Assembly (NCBI GenBank): GCA_945643635.1
Contig: CALZFC010000035.1
Coordinates: forward strand, 3,736,501-3,800,500
Direction: 5' to 3'
Length of the DNA stretch: 64,000 nucleotides
From: Allodiplogaster sudhausi
Taxonomy: Eukaryota; Nematoda; Chromadorea; Rhabditida; Diplogasteridae
Shown here piece after piece: positions 13,201-24,899 of the stretch. The position numbers and the translations under genes are program-made. The notes under the pieces are model-generated. The model was not told where the DNA came from and did not search any database. It saw only the letters and a list, made by a program, of their open reading frames with translations. How positions within the stretch are numbered: position 1 is the stretch's first letter; each line of letters begins with the position of its first letter.

Positions 13201-13915
13201 GCGTGGTGATCCATTCAGACCATCAAGCACATGACGAATCTCGGCTTCTGCTTCTGGCGAGCGGCAAACAAGAGCAGGGTCTCACACAGAAGACACAAGG
13301 GATACGGTAGCTGGCAAATTGAGAGGCCAGAAGCAACAAGCAAAACAAGACGATGAACAAAAGAAAAAAACCTGTTCAGGAATCTCGAATGGAGCCGGCG
13401 GCGCCGTCAGGCCAATCTCTCGCAGAATCTTACGCTCAATGTCCTCGAGACGCATCACTTGGATTGTGCTGTTGTTGTCGGCCTCCTGAAGAGTGGAACA
13501 AAAGTATTATTAGAACGAACTTCTTGTGTAACATTTAAGTTGGCTTAATTTTTTAATGACCATTTTTTTAAATTTGTTCTAGTTGAAGTTACACTTATAA
13601 ATTGAACCTATCTATCAAGGAGATCTACCATGTTTTACGCTCACTTTCCCTGACATGTGTTTGTTACCTCTTTTGTCTGTTTACAAATCAGACTCTAATA
13701 ATCTGTCGTTTTTGTTATTGTTGCTGTTGTTTTTGAGCATCTTTTTTGTCGCTTACCATTTGTTTATATTTCTCTGAGACAGTATGAATATTAATAAAAA
13801 TAATTAATAATAACAATACCAGGGCACTTACGGTGGTGTCGGCAGACTGGAGCAGAGAGAGCATGCAAAGAAGAGAGAGCGCGCGGGCTGCGAGGTGGTC
13901 GCAACTCGTTGCCAT
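7227..13915 (-). CDS. TGF-beta superfamily ligand (activin/TGF-beta-like, 9 cysteines)
   Basis: Exons: 13832-13915 (signal peptide MATSCDHLAARALSLLCMLS), 13372-13485, probable exon ending 12544, 10802-10968, 9617-9711, 8812-8917, 7812-7934, 7593-7673, 7407-7480, 7227-7323. Splice phases agree from 10968 to the stop. The propeptide shows the helix MRLEDIERKILREIGLTAPP typical of TGF-beta prodomains. The furin-type site RTAR is followed by the mature domain: ECVPGTCCKHDLFVDFK, IGWKFVLAPQRYNAFSCSGG, PAPCCHASK and the end DGMVATDCKCG. Nine cysteines with a CC pair before the first strand place it with activin/TGF-beta/myostatin-type rather than BMP-type ligands; this subgrouping is inference. It should be a secreted, disulphide-linked dimer acting on type I/II receptor kinases. 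Exon 13372-13485 ends in phase 0 but exon 10968 needs one leading base, so at least one propeptide exon lies between them. Confidence 0.88.
8698..8810. repeat. (GA)n tract abutting a splice donor
   Basis: Purine-rich plus strand, hence CT-rich on the sense strand of the TGF-beta gene. It begins immediately after the donor of exon 8812-8917. Confidence 0.85.
9850..10217. mobile_element. Pogo-like element 2 with transposase remnant
   Basis: Bounded by degraded TACGTTATATTCTCTATTAG and AGAGAAAATACGGTA inverted ends. The plus strand at about 9956-10035 reads AWDVLLNELKTNSFKSCGKT, the C-terminal pattern of pogo/Tigger DDE transposases (AW..V...L..NSFK.CGIT). It lies in an intron of the TGF-beta gene. 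It is a 368-base deletion derivative that keeps the tail of a transposase frame. Confidence 0.75.
11630..11710. repeat. Short tandem repeat containing GGCGGGAAAA motifs
   Basis: Four imperfect copies of a 19-20 base unit (GGCGGGAAAAGTAGAGAATT-like) in an intron of the TGF-beta gene. Each good copy contains GGCGGGAAA, which matches the E2F consensus core. The repeat may be fortuitous. Confidence 0.55.
12544..12650 (-). CDS. Candidate missing propeptide exon of the TGF-beta gene
   Basis: Minus-strand frame containing KIKVFGERNTTNRTHFREG and FLYGDISRLA, ending at a GTGAAG donor after 12544. It leaves exactly the one base needed to complete the first codon of exon 10802-10968 (giving Arg before LPTAAFNFSRQ). 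It has two N-glycosylation sequons (NTT, NRT). The 5' boundary is not resolved; no acceptor in the required phase is obvious, so another small exon may exist. Confidence 0.4.
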
Positions 13916-14289
13916 CTTTATACACGGCGGTGGTCCCTTGTTTACAATTAGTCACGCTCGCTTTGCACAAGATTCCGGTTCAGCTCGAGTAGATCAGCCT
14001 CTGGATCAAAGAAAATCTGGATCAAAAGAAGCGTGAGCTCTTTCTGTTATGTACAAATCCTAGAACTTTGACTCGTCAAGCATACATAAGTCAAGCTTAT
14101 ATTGAAGAGCACAGACCAATATGAAGTGATAATCATGAAAGAAGCCCACTATATATATATGTATTCGTCAGAGTGGGGGCGAGGGGATGGGGGGATGAGG
14201 GGAAGGAAGTGATCACTGAAATTACATACGCATTGCAAAGAACGAGTCAAGTATACGACACAGCTCGTGCAATATGCAAAAGCACAAGA

Positions 14290-14745
14290 GGCTGGTCCGC
14301 TGGTGAGGTAAGGCGACGTTTAATTTTTAAAATGTGCTCTGAAGATGCTCTTACGCGAAGCTTCAAATGCAGCGGAATTTGAAGCCAGGAGTACCTGAGA
14401 ATTTTTGTGAAATGAGAAGATTAAGAATATTCCATGGCTCAAGGAGCTGGTCCGATGAGGTAGGGCGGCGTTTAATTTTAAGAATTTAATCACAAGATGC
14501 TCAACGCTTCAAATGCAACGGAATTCGAAGTCAGGAGTTCCTGAGAATTTTTGTGCAATGAAAAGATTAAGAATGTTCCATGGCTCAAGAAGCTGGTCCG
14601 GTGAGGTAAGGCGACGTTTAATTATTCAAAGTTGATCTCAAGATACCCTAATGCGACGCTTCGAATGCTTAAGAATTCGAAGCCAGGAGTACCTGAGAAT
14701 GTTTGCGCAATGAGAAGATTAAGAATGTTCCATGGGATCTCTGCA
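14290..14745. repeat. Tandem repeat, about 150-base unit, three copies
   Basis: The motif GCTGGTCCG-x-TGAGGTAAGGCGACGTTTAAT recurs near 14290, 14446 and 14592. Each copy is followed by similar text ending AAGATTAAGAATGTTCCATGG. No coding frame is shared between copies. Confidence 0.75.
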
Positions 14746-15959
14746 CATGGATATGGTGAAAAATACGCTGACAAGCACTGCAAAAGGAATGGAGGGACAA
14801 GCAGGGTAGAACGGCAAAGAAGGCATACATATTTAGTATGTAGCTGCCCTATTCTTTGTTCGCAGCTTCGCTGAGCGTTGTAAACAAGGCATAGGCATAC
14901 ATACGCCGCAAAAATACATGTTATAAATACAATTCTATCTTGGCGCTGCATATTTGCATAAACATATACGGAGAGGGCTACAAACAGCATGTATAGATGT
15001 GTTTTTGAAGGACCTTGTAGAACAAAAAAAGATGAATGAGTTTATGATGATTCACTTTGCTCTCTTCCCCTTCTACCGTCTAACTCGTCAAAGCTAGACA
15101 AATAGAGAATGGAGATTACGGTGGTGGATTAGAAAGAGCAAGATAGACTGTGTGTTACCGGCAGAAATGCGAATCTGATATTTATAGCTACTTAAGCTGT
15201 AGAATAGGAAGAGGAGGAGGAGTTCCGTCGCGCGGAGAGAAAGGGAGGTTGGATTCGCTTCTCTGGCCACGCCCCATTTCTTGTCTGGCTCACTCTCTCG
15301 CTCTGTCTCTCTATCTCTCTCTCTATCTCTCTTTATCTCTATTTATCTCTATTTATCTCTCCTTATCTTTCTTTATCTCTCCTTATCTCTCTCTCTCTCT
15401 ATCTTTTCACCAAAAAGAGGAACGTTTCCGTCAGTACACAAATGCTTCCCAGGAAAGAGTTTCGCATCAACAGCATTCTACTCGGGGGGAAAGTCACTCA
15501 GAGATGTCTAGATATCCTCATAGCTTTCTTTCTTTCTTTGTCTGAGATTAGCTTATGAGTCCGTAGGAAGGCTGAAAGAGACGAATAAGCGAATTGGCGA
15601 GCTTAAAAAGCTGAAAACAAACAAAGACTAGCCTCCATATGCGCTTGCTTATGTCTTATCCTATTAGCTGAAAGATTTACGAAATTGAATATTGAATAGA
15701 AATACATACACATATACATATATAAGACAGAGTAAATTTGGATAATTTCTTCAATTTTATGTTAAGCTGTAATTTGATCCCCAGATTTATAATATTAAAT
15801 TGTTTGTCATTCCTGGAGATTGGAAAATTGTCAAATCAACGTTTTTCCAATTTGTCCTATTATTATAAATGGCAAACGGTGGAATATTCTAAATCCCTGG
15901 AGAAAATAACAGCTTAATCGAAAATTGACGAAATTACCCAAAAAAATTTTAGTGACACA

Positions 15960-15968
15960 GTATGTTCG
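15960..15968. repeat. 9-base target-site duplication, left
   Basis: GTATGTTCG directly precedes the terminal inverted repeat. The identical nine bases follow the right repeat at 17586-17594. Confidence 0.85.
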
Positions 15969-17585
15969 GGTGACCTGATTTTTCGTCACATGATTTTTCG
16001 TCATATGATTATTCGTCAAATTTTTTTTTGATTTTTCGTCACATGATTTTTCGTCACCTGATTTTTCGTCACATGATTTTTCGTCACCTGATTATGCGTC
16101 ACATGATTATTCGTCACATTTTTCCCGCAGATTTATGATTTTTCGTCATATTTTCTAATTTGTGCAATGAAAAAAAATTAAATACGTTGATAACGTTTTG
16201 AATGTGTTTAACACCATTTATTACACTGAAGGCACTGAAAAGTAATGAATAGCCAAATTAAAAAAAGTGCTAGAGAAGTGGAAGCTCACAGCCTAATTAA
16301 AGAGAACCTAACAAGTCCTGGCTTAGCAAAGTGGTTTTAAGAGCTGAACATGATAAAAAAAACGGTGAGGTATGAGGAAGAGACTTATTTCGCCGATGGA
16401 TCAACAATATTTGCCGAAATTCCACGAAGGAATTCAGACAGAGAGAGCGCGCCGTAGTTACTTACAACAGTCTTGAGTCTGGCATTCATCACTGCGTAGT
16501 CAAGACAATCAAGATAAGTCAAGACAATGTCAGCCAGGCTCTTTAAATAAGTTAATTTGGGAGTTTCTTTTGTTTTCAAATGTGCTGTACCAAAGGAGAA
16601 GGTGGAGGAGCTGCAATACGTCTCCGTTTATGCGCCATGGCTTGGGCCATGTGGCTCATCTTTGTCAGATGTGTTTGGGCATCCGCAGAGACGGTGCGCA
16701 ATTGATGAGTCAGGATTGCTCTGGATGGGACATGACTACTTGTTGCCTCTTCGAAATATGTTGAGTTGAATCCTTAAATACTGAGCAATTGTTACCTCTA
16801 CAATTATCGGGACTCTCTGAACGACAACGACGCTTCCTGGACACTTCGTGTCTCGCTGCCGTTCGCATCGGTAGACAACGCCGGTTGTGATCTGGCTTCC
16901 CTGTTAAAATGAATAGTTATTAAATGTAAATCATGAATTAATTATAATATATCAATACACCTTGTAGTATAAATGGGACTTGAAGGACAACATTTCTTCT
17001 CCACGTTTGGTGCAAGCAAATCGAGGTGGTGAAGATATGGGCGAGGAAGGCGGAGATCTCGTGGGAGAGTTAGAAGGCGACAATGACGATGAAGACAGCG
17101 AATGCCTACAAAGTCAAGTGAGGGACATTATTTCTAAAGATCTGGGTGTATATGTTCATCTCAAACATAATAAAGGAGGGGTGAGCTTATACTCACAGGC
17201 AGATTAATCAAAACCTAAACCTGTGCGAAAAAAGAGCTGCGTCGAAGTACTAAACGTGAAGGACGCTGACTCGAGTGGCCGCAACGCGACCGCACGCTGA
17301 TGAGAAGGGGATCTAAACATCATTAATCGGACAACATTCTTTCTAGGGATCAGATAATGTGTTGGAGTGAATACACCATTTTGCATTGCATAATTCATAT
17401 ATTTTATTCGGTTTTATTGCACAAATTAGAAAATATGACGAAAAATCATAAATCTGCGGGAAAAATGTGACGAAAAATCATGTGACGAATAATCAGGTGA
17501 CGAAAAATCATGTGACGAAAAATCAGGTGACGAAAAATCAAAAAACAATTTGACGAATAATCATATGACGAAAAATCATGGAACC
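15969..17585. mobile_element. Mutator-like (MULE) element with long TIRs
   Basis: A 1617-base element. Its ends are near-complementary inverted repeats (left 15969-16166, right 17418-17585), themselves largely made of tandem 15-base units of the form ATGATTTTTCGTCAC. The outermost bases are GGTGACCTGATTTTTCG on the left and GGTTCCATGATTTTTCG reading inward from the right. A perfect 9-base target duplication flanks it. Long TIRs plus a 9-base duplication are hallmarks of the Mutator superfamily. No MULE transposase catalytic domain is present inside, so it is non-autonomous, but it carries a FLYWCH coding fragment (see 16780-17130). Confidence 0.82.
16780..17130 (-). CDS. FLYWCH zinc-finger fragment inside the MULE
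   Basis: An exon ending at 16961 encodes a Ser/Pro-rich stretch then FACTKRGEEMLSFKSHLYYK. After an intron, an exon starting near 16900 gives GVVYRCERQRDTKCPGSVVV. Together these show the FLYWCH order: aromatic start, (K/R)RG, a Tyr-Tyr end of strand, YRC and a second Cys. The closing His pair is uncertain; a frame reading THQLRTVSADAQTHLTKMSH at about 16650-16710 could supply it. FLYWCH fingers bind DNA and are common at the N-terminus of MULE transposases. Here the transposase domain is missing, so this is either a truncated transposase or a captured host exon. Gene boundaries are not resolved. Confidence 0.6.
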
Positions 17586-17594
17586 GTATGTTCG
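17586..17594. repeat. 9-base target-site duplication, right
   Basis: GTATGTTCG, identical to 15960-15968. Confidence 0.85.
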
Positions 17595-20500
17595 TGCTGT
17601 ACGGAATTTTACACTTGACAATCTTTCTGTTTACCTGTTACAACAGTAAATGTTGTGCATTTGTGTGGTTTGTGCGCTCGGAAACTTAAAAAAAACAGGC
17701 ATCCGATTAAGCAGAGCTCCTTCTCGTCATATCAGTAACACAGAGGTTTTTGCTGATAGTCAGAGAGGATTGGCCAATCATCAGCGGCTAATTAGCCTTT
17801 GCTGCCGACGGAAGCCTTAGACAAACGTCATAAGAAATGCGACATTTCTCAAGAATTCCAAGTGTTTTTTTACCGGAAGACACATATACTTTGTTTATTG
17901 CAGAGCAATTAGTTTTCTGTGAAAGATTTATCGTCAAAGTGCTGCGTTCCAGGTGGAAAAGTAATTCGATTATTCCCTTATAGGCTCATTATTAACTTTG
18001 ACTTCCTTTTCAGATGATATCAACTCTCTCAAAATACACATTTGCCTACCGTTATCAGTCTAATTGGCTCAGAATGTCTGGGAAACTTTTTGCATGCATT
18101 TTCCGGAGACATGAGAGAGTGACGTGTAAAATACAGGAATAAGACGTAATATCCCGCTGGGCAAGCAGATTATGTGGACCATATAGTAGATAATCTCATG
18201 ACGTAGAAGATGCGCATTTCTTAACTAAAAGCAGGCATGTCTCTATCGCATTAAAAACCGTCTTTTGAATTCAAGGCTCAAAAATAGAGCGTGTGGAAGT
18301 CCGAAGATTAACAGAAGATAAAGTAAACACATGTATGCATCGCTTTCTCTACAATATTTCATCTTTGCTACTTTTCTCCAACTTCCGAAATGTATACGTG
18401 CTATTTTGAAGGTGCACTAATGACTTTTTGTGCAAATTGAACCGGCTTCAAATATATATACACAAGAGCACACACAACTGTCAGTCCCAGTGTGTTCTCG
18501 GGGGCGACATGAGCAGCTCTAATGAATTATTCAGCGACCGGCAATGGGTGGCAGAGAGATTGTGTCTATGAAATCTTGCAAAAATAGCCATGCATCTGCT
18601 TGATGTTGGCTCTTCTTTGCAAGGAAAGAAGGCGAAGGCAAAAGGGTAAAAGAACAAGTGGAATACTTCTCGACTTGTCCTGGAAAACAGGCTCAGTGCT
18701 TGTGGCGCAAAGAAGGTTAGAGAGAGAAACAGAGAGAGAGAGAGAGAGAAAGAGCGAGAGAGAGAGTAAAGAGTGGTAAGAGAGGACTGAGAAGTGAGAG
18801 TGAGAGGGGTGACAGAGGAGAGATGAATCACGCTTTCCATCTCTCTCTCTCTCGTTTTTTTTACCTGGATGATTAGAACGCATTTGCATAAATATCTCGT
18901 GCTGTTCACGAGAATATCAGGATAGATACAAACTGGTCATTATGCCCTATTAATGATCGCCAGTCTTGCACAGGAACACAGCGGGTGAGGATGTGTATGT
19001 ACATACATACATAAATATGTGCATATGTATGACTAAAGGTATAACATGCGATGGAGTCAAGAAGCAACACTCACTCCTTCCTTCCCTTGTCATGCATAAT
19101 ATTTACTGAGCGGGATTATTTTGGATGACAGATTATGAGTGTTTGTGTATAGGGAAAGAAAATAGACAACAAAAATAGAAGTGATCTCACTCTCAATCTA
19201 TACATACTTCTTTTAGAAAAAAAATACCGTCAGTAGTTCGTAAAGTACAATTGTAAGTTCACTTCAACCTTCAAAACAGCCTATGATTGAAATAGCCAAA
19301 AAGGTATGAGCTTTATAAATTTGCTTCAATTGTCTTAGAGGCTTTTGAACAGTAAACGACCTGCTTAAAACAATCGTTCTTTATCTCTAAAAGAAGGCGG
19401 AATTTGTATAAGAAGATTACATGACCAATTTGTATAAGAAAAATTACATGACCATGACAATGCGGAAGATCGAAAAAATTAGCTGATTGTGAGACCAAAG
19501 AGAAGAAATTATTGAAGACAGCCATTGTGGAACGAGTTTAACAGAAGGCAGCGCGCGAAAGATAAAAGAGACATTATTCGGAAGCGTCTGCGAAGGCTAA
19601 TTGTATTTTAGAAATTTTAGATATTCTCTGACAATGATGAGAACAGAACACAGGAGCCAAAGTGTTCTTGTTCTTGTTCATCCATAAAGACGGCTCCTTT
19701 TCAATCGTCTCATCGTCACTATTGATGATGTCCTTGATGTTCTCTTTTACCAATTGTTTCACGCCTAAAAAAAGGAGTCACCATGAGCTCCAGATGTGGA
19801 CAAAGAAAGGGGATTTTTTTTTGCCACCAGCCTTGCCTTTCAAATCGAGAAAGGAGAAGGAAGATGTGGATGAGGAGCAAAGAGCAGTTCTTTAAATATC
19901 TTTAAATATATCGCGTGTGACAAGGCGAATATGTCGCCTTAGAATTGCAGATTAAGAGGGAGCCAGAAACAGGAATCTTACATATATTAATCTTATATAT
20001 ATATATATACATATATATTTCGCGCCTTTTTGTCTGATACAATGGCGAAAGAGCACCCTTGATGTAGAGAGATGGCCACTGCAATGCTCAGGAAAGTTCA
20101 AGTAGATAACGGTTTTGAGTTTTATGCTCCAAATTTAAGTTCGAAATGGATCGCAGACAAAAATGAAAAGTGCCGAAGACTTATTGTGATATTCTTAACG
20201 TTCGCTATTGATTTTAAAGTTGTCTAGCGAGATAATGCAAAAATATGACCTTAATAGATTAGAGTCAGAGAAACAGCAGCAGCTGTCTCTTGGAACTTAC
20301 CGAGATTTTCTATTAGAAAATGCCGCGTACACTACTAAACTACAAGACAACACAAACTGGTCATGATCGGCAAAGTTATATATGTACATACACACAGTTC
20401 GCCGTATTACATGCGAAAAAATGTTGTCAAAGAAGGCCTAATACATTCGTACATTTTTTCTATTTTTTTTTTTTTTGCTCAAAGGAAAGAACTCATTGCG

Positions 20501-21574
20501 TTCATCGTTTTGCTTTCTCAAACTTTTCTGACAAAAAAAATCATTATTCAGTTTTCCAAGTAATATGAATTGTTTTCGCCCGCTATACTGGATGCGCTTT
20601 TTAACCGTTCTAAAGTAAAAATTGAGTATTTTTCGGATAAAGCGAATATGCCGGTTTCTTTGGTACTAGGTACCAATCTTAAACTACACCTTAGTTTAGC
20701 GTAAGCTGAGAGATGCCAATTCGCATTTGGTGTAGTACAGCTTGTCAATGGATTCTAGGATGGATGCATAAAGAGCACTCTCGGCCGGAGCAGCAGTACA
20801 AGTTCACGGAACTCACCCTTTCTTGCGTTTGTAGTGTGTAAAGAGACCAACCATTCGGGTTCTTGTTCCTCGATTCCTCGAGCATTCCTTCTTTTCCGAG
20901 ACGCCTTAAGGCATATACATTTCACGTGAGTGGTACGTTGACGAAGGACAATCAACCTTTTTTTTTTAAAGAGTCCTGATTACTTTCGAGTCTAACGTAT
21001 TTTTTCTCACTTCCCGCAATTTCCAATATTTCTGAATGGGTCTCCGTGTCTCTCAAAGATTCTGTCATTCAAGTGACACTATATCTACAATGAAGATGAC
21101 AAATGAGAACGCAACAAGTTCAATTACAGCTGACACGGGAGAAGGAGAGTGAATCTGAAGAACATAAAAGCAGACCAAAAGAGAAGCAAAGTGGGCACGA
21201 CCCAGCCACATTTGACAGGCCAGTTTATCCCAACTCGGAGAGGCAACCACTTGCGAGAAAAGAGAGGGAACGAAGTGACAGTGAAGAGCTGCGAGTCCGC
21301 CGGTTATAGTTCATTAAGATGGACGAGATTCACGCCGTCAAGTATTCAAATTATAAATTAGTATAATATATGTAGACATTCGTTATCTATGTACATAACA
21401 ATATCCTACACCCTTACATCACCTGTTGTGGCTTTAAATGTTATGTTCGTTACAATTAGTTTCTTCGCAATGCATTCCTTTATTAAAAAGATTTTAGACA
21501 ACATAGACTTGTCCAGCAGACAGACATTGTCAAGGGGACAACTTGTCTAGCAAACATTGTCAGGGAGAAATTGT
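17595..21574. other. Intergenic or unresolved; no recognised gene
   Basis: Possible but unproven exons on the minus strand include 19574-19765, which starts after a TTTTTTTTAG acceptor, is acidic (NIKDIINSDDETIEKEPSLW) and ends at a stop. Another possible one is 20758-20905 (KASRKRRNARGIEEQEPEW). No neighbouring exons with matching phase were found. A (GA)n tract lies at 18720-18800. Confidence 0.35.
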
Positions 21575-22745
21575 CTAGTTGACAACGCTGATTATCGCAT
21601 TCATCTCCAAATTCGCGCAACTGGCTGCACTAGCGCGAATGGCCACTCTGTTCGTGGAAGAGAGCACCGTCGTAGAGGCGTTGCCAGGGCAGAAAAAGCT
21701 GAATCCACGCTGTTATATTCTGTTTATTAGTCATTGAATACTATTAATTATATTATCTATTCTGCACTGATCATGCATGCGAATCATTAATGAATGATAT
21801 AGTTGAAGATCTTCAAGCACTACATAAATGCAAAATATATGTAGTAAACCCAAAATCCTCTGCGGTCTTACAAATTCAGCAGAATAATGAAGAAAAAAAC
21901 GATAAGAAGAGGAAAGACAAGCAAGAATTATCCCAGTTTAAATTATTAAAAAATATATATGTACACACACCTCTTGCCGGCCACTCGGAGATCGGCGCCA
22001 TCCACTATCTCAAGCCTCGTAAAAGGACACTTAATCTTGCAAAGTTTTGTCGCCTCGCCCTCAACTTTGTCTTCGAATTTGGTAATCGTAACAAGAAGAT
22101 GACTTCCAGCAGGACCCTGAGAAGAGCTGGCTATTCGTTGCTTTCATCGACATGACTTCTTGCTCCATTAAGAGAACAAAAGAAAAGAAAATTGAAGATA
22201 TGCGCTTCGCAAACCTCAAAAATTGTTGGAATATGCGGAATATGGTTTTTCCACATTAGATCAACATTGCAGCCTCCGTAATTGGGCCCAATCGTGTAGT
22301 TGAAGAGCGCCTGCATTCGGTGATATTTCCTTATATTTGAGAGAAAAAAATGTTCGAGAAGTAAGTTAATAAGAAAAAAATTGGCTAAAAATTGGCGAAC
22401 CTCGCTGTCCACACCTTTACTAGTGCAGACTTCTCGCAAAGGTCGCCAGAGTAGAATGGAGGGCAAATGCACTTTGAGCAGTCCCTCGGATTGGGGAAGC
22501 CATCGTTTTGACATGATGGCGGATTCGATTTGCAAGATTCTGGAAGAGAAACGCTCAATTATTTCTGCTGAAAGCTGGATTTTTCATTTGAACAATTGCC
22601 ATAGTTTCGGTCTGCTCACAATCAGTGCAAACCTTCACATTTGTAGAATCGATTAATAGCGAGAAAGTCGGTAAAGGCGATCTCGTACATCTGATACATC
22701 GTGTTGATGTACTGCCGATCCTTTGGCAGCATGGTCGGCGACGTG
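21575..22745 (-). pseudogene. Astacin metalloprotease, C-terminal part (EGF-CUB)
   Basis: Exons 22633-22745, 22415-22539, 22215-22310, 21971-22116 and 21575-21698 join with consistent phases. The first gives the end of an astacin catalytic domain (MLPKDRQYINTMYQM, then AFTDFLAINRFYKC, the usual D...iN..Y.C close). The second is an EGF module (SCQNDGF, CSKCICPPFYSGDLCE). The last three form a CUB domain (GPAGSHLLVTITKF, CPFTRLEIVDG, SFFCPGNASTTVLSS). This matches the nematode NAS architecture of astacin-EGF-CUB. No zinc-binding HExxHxxGxxH or Met-turn exon was found upstream before the CAP gene at 23329. The catalytic part is therefore missing, or lies beyond the CAP gene in a large intron. 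Marked as a broken gene with that caveat; the visible exons have no lesions. Confidence 0.7.
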
Positions 22746-23328
22746 CTGCCACGTTTAGTGTATTTCCCTTTTAAAAGCTCAGTGTCAGTACATTCCATTA
22801 AGTATTTCCCTATAATTTGATATTATTATTTCTTTTTGATCTTTGAGTTCTCAACCAATTAAGGTAGGACGCCTTACAAGCGCTTCCCATCAATGCGAAA
22901 AACTTGTTGCAACGGTTTCCACTACAAGGGTTCCATTTTGCTTTTGTCATTCTTCTATTGGTCGTACCGCTAACTGGTTATCAACGTTCTAAAATATTGA
23001 CCAGTTTGGATACATATTTGCATAACAGAAGGCGAACACGAGTCTTCTGCGGCCTCTGTAAGGAAGAATCAAGCGACGGAATGATGCGGAATTGGCCTAA
23101 GTGCTCGTGTCAAGCACCCTGACGCTTCGCGGCTGCCCAATTGCCTTTATCCATTAACAAAACTTCCCTAGGCACTTACATCAAAGTGCTAGAATACGAA
23201 CTTCACGTTATCCTGGAATTCCCATTGGAATCTTGCATAAACCATTACATCGACATTTATAATAGTTTATTCAGAACATTGTGTAACGCTGACTCCTGTC
23301 TCGCCAGTCATTCCAGGTCGTCTCCGAA

Positions 23329-24710
23329 TCATGCAGTCTCGTAAAGATAAAGACCAGGAATGCGGGCGCTACAAACGAAAAGAAATGAGTTTTGAGAACG
23401 CTCTTGAAGCTCTAATTTTCGAATACAATTTTCCAGAATCACCGCAGTGAGACTAAAAACGCAAGGCCGAACTGACCCGTCCTTGTAGTGGCAGAGAACA
23501 AGCATGAACTCATATGGGTAGATGCAGTGGTTGATGGCGCAGCCAATCCTGCTGTTTCTGCTCGCAATAATCTGAGATTTAGGAATGATCATAACATTTT
23601 ATTTTGCTTTTCGTTCTTTTCGTTCAATCCCTTGCCATTCTCTGCGCCTCTGGTCGTCACTAAGCCGCATTTTACATTTGTTTACACTGCGTCAAACTGG
23701 ATCAATAAAAATGGAAAACAATTTCAGTCATGAAGCCTGGCATTCCGAAATTTTTGGAAATCTTCCATGCTTTTCGATGATCGCTCTCTATTAAGATCAT
23801 CTACATATGCATTTCTACTCGCTCCAAAGTCCCAGTTATCATGTAGCAACTATTATCTTCCAGCATTTCCCCTACCTCGACGGCGTGGCGAACTCCAGAA
23901 TAGCCGACTGTGGTGTTGTAAAAGGCACTCGCCATGCCATACTCCTGAAACTCGCTCGCCCACGCAGCCACTGCCATTGCTCCGAGGCCATCCGTCTTTG
24001 GCTGACATGAGAGGAGACTTACAATAAGGCTCCCGAGGTGTTGTAAAAAAAATGGAAGAAAAAAACAGGTAAAAAAATTCTTAATTACCATGGTGGTAAA
24101 GAAGACAAAGTTGTTCTCGTCGAATCCGTGAAGCGTATTCGTGCGCGGATCTTTGTCTTTGTAGCAGAAGTTAGCGTTGACCTGCGCGCTCTCAGCCAGC
24201 TCACAGTCCCATGTCTGTAAAAAGAAGAAGATGTTTGGGATAGCGTGCGCCGGGTTTCATGAGACGTTCACATATACGTCCACTTATACATATGTATGTA
24301 TGTATAGTTATGTACAAGCAAGTTCACTATTCTCACCCTGACATACTCATGTAAAGGAATGGAAGAAAGAAAGAAAAAAAAATTAAATGAACCAGAGGTT
24401 GCAGTGGAGTCTTGGCCTTTGGCATCAGCTTGCCGCCCTTTGTAAGGTAGGTGCCTGTTGAAATCATCTCGCGTTGCATGTTATGGAACTCAAGAATGAA
24501 CTTCGCCTCCGATTCGGGTAGCCCTTTCGCGCACGACTGCGCTGATACGACTGCTAAAATATGGAAAGAGAAAAGATTGAAAAGAACTATATTTAATAAA
24601 GACATTTATTTGCTGACAAAATGAATCATAAATAAAAATAAAATTAATTTTATTTCAATTGCCATACCAGCAGAATGCGCCAGGACGGCGACCACGAATG
24701 CTGCTTGCAT
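23329..24710 (-). CDS. CAP-domain (SCP/TAPS) secreted protein A, intact
   Basis: Six exons: 24668-24710, 24393-24553, 24089-24214, 23876-24001, 23477-23571 and 23329-23368, phase-consistent, 196 residues. Signal peptide MQAAFVVAVLAHSAAVVSAQ. The CAP fold is recognisable from FILEFHNMQREMISTGTYL (the HN..R helix), TWDCELAESAQVNANFC, FDENNFVFF (position of the usual GEN), MAVAAWASEFQEYG (W..E...Y), GVRHAVE, SRIGCAINHC and the terminal LYLYETA. The usual CAP1 signature GHYTQ.VW is replaced by RHAVE followed by Ile-Ile-Ala, so the putative cavity is altered. The start is set at MQAAF because copies B and C share it; an upstream ATG three codons away also exists. A TATA-like box precedes it. Likely secreted, small, single-domain; role unknown. 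Confidence 0.9.
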
Positions 24711-24768
24711 TTTGGTCATTGTTCGGGAAAGCGAGCTTCCGAATGAATCTTCCTTGAAGAGTCCAATG

Positions 24769-24776
24769 CTTTTATA
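24769..24776 (-). promoter_or_regulatory. TATA-like box, CAP A
   Basis: TATAAAAG on the minus strand in the context CTTGTATAAAAGC, about 59 bases before the start codon. The same element precedes CAP B and CAP C. Confidence 0.6.
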
Positions 24777-24899
24777 CAAGCCTTTCATGCTCCACATATT
24801 GCTAATTCTCCTCTCGACGTTCGAAATCCCAAAACGTGTGCTCACCTGCCGCACAGCGACTCTCTCTCATATCCATTATTTCTCCATCCGCAGCGCGGA

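Noticed and set aside
16385..16579. Possible BRICK1-like helical protein in the MULE interior
   Set aside because: Only a loose helical pattern (LADIVLTYLDCLDYAVMNAR); no exon chain and poor match to the family core.
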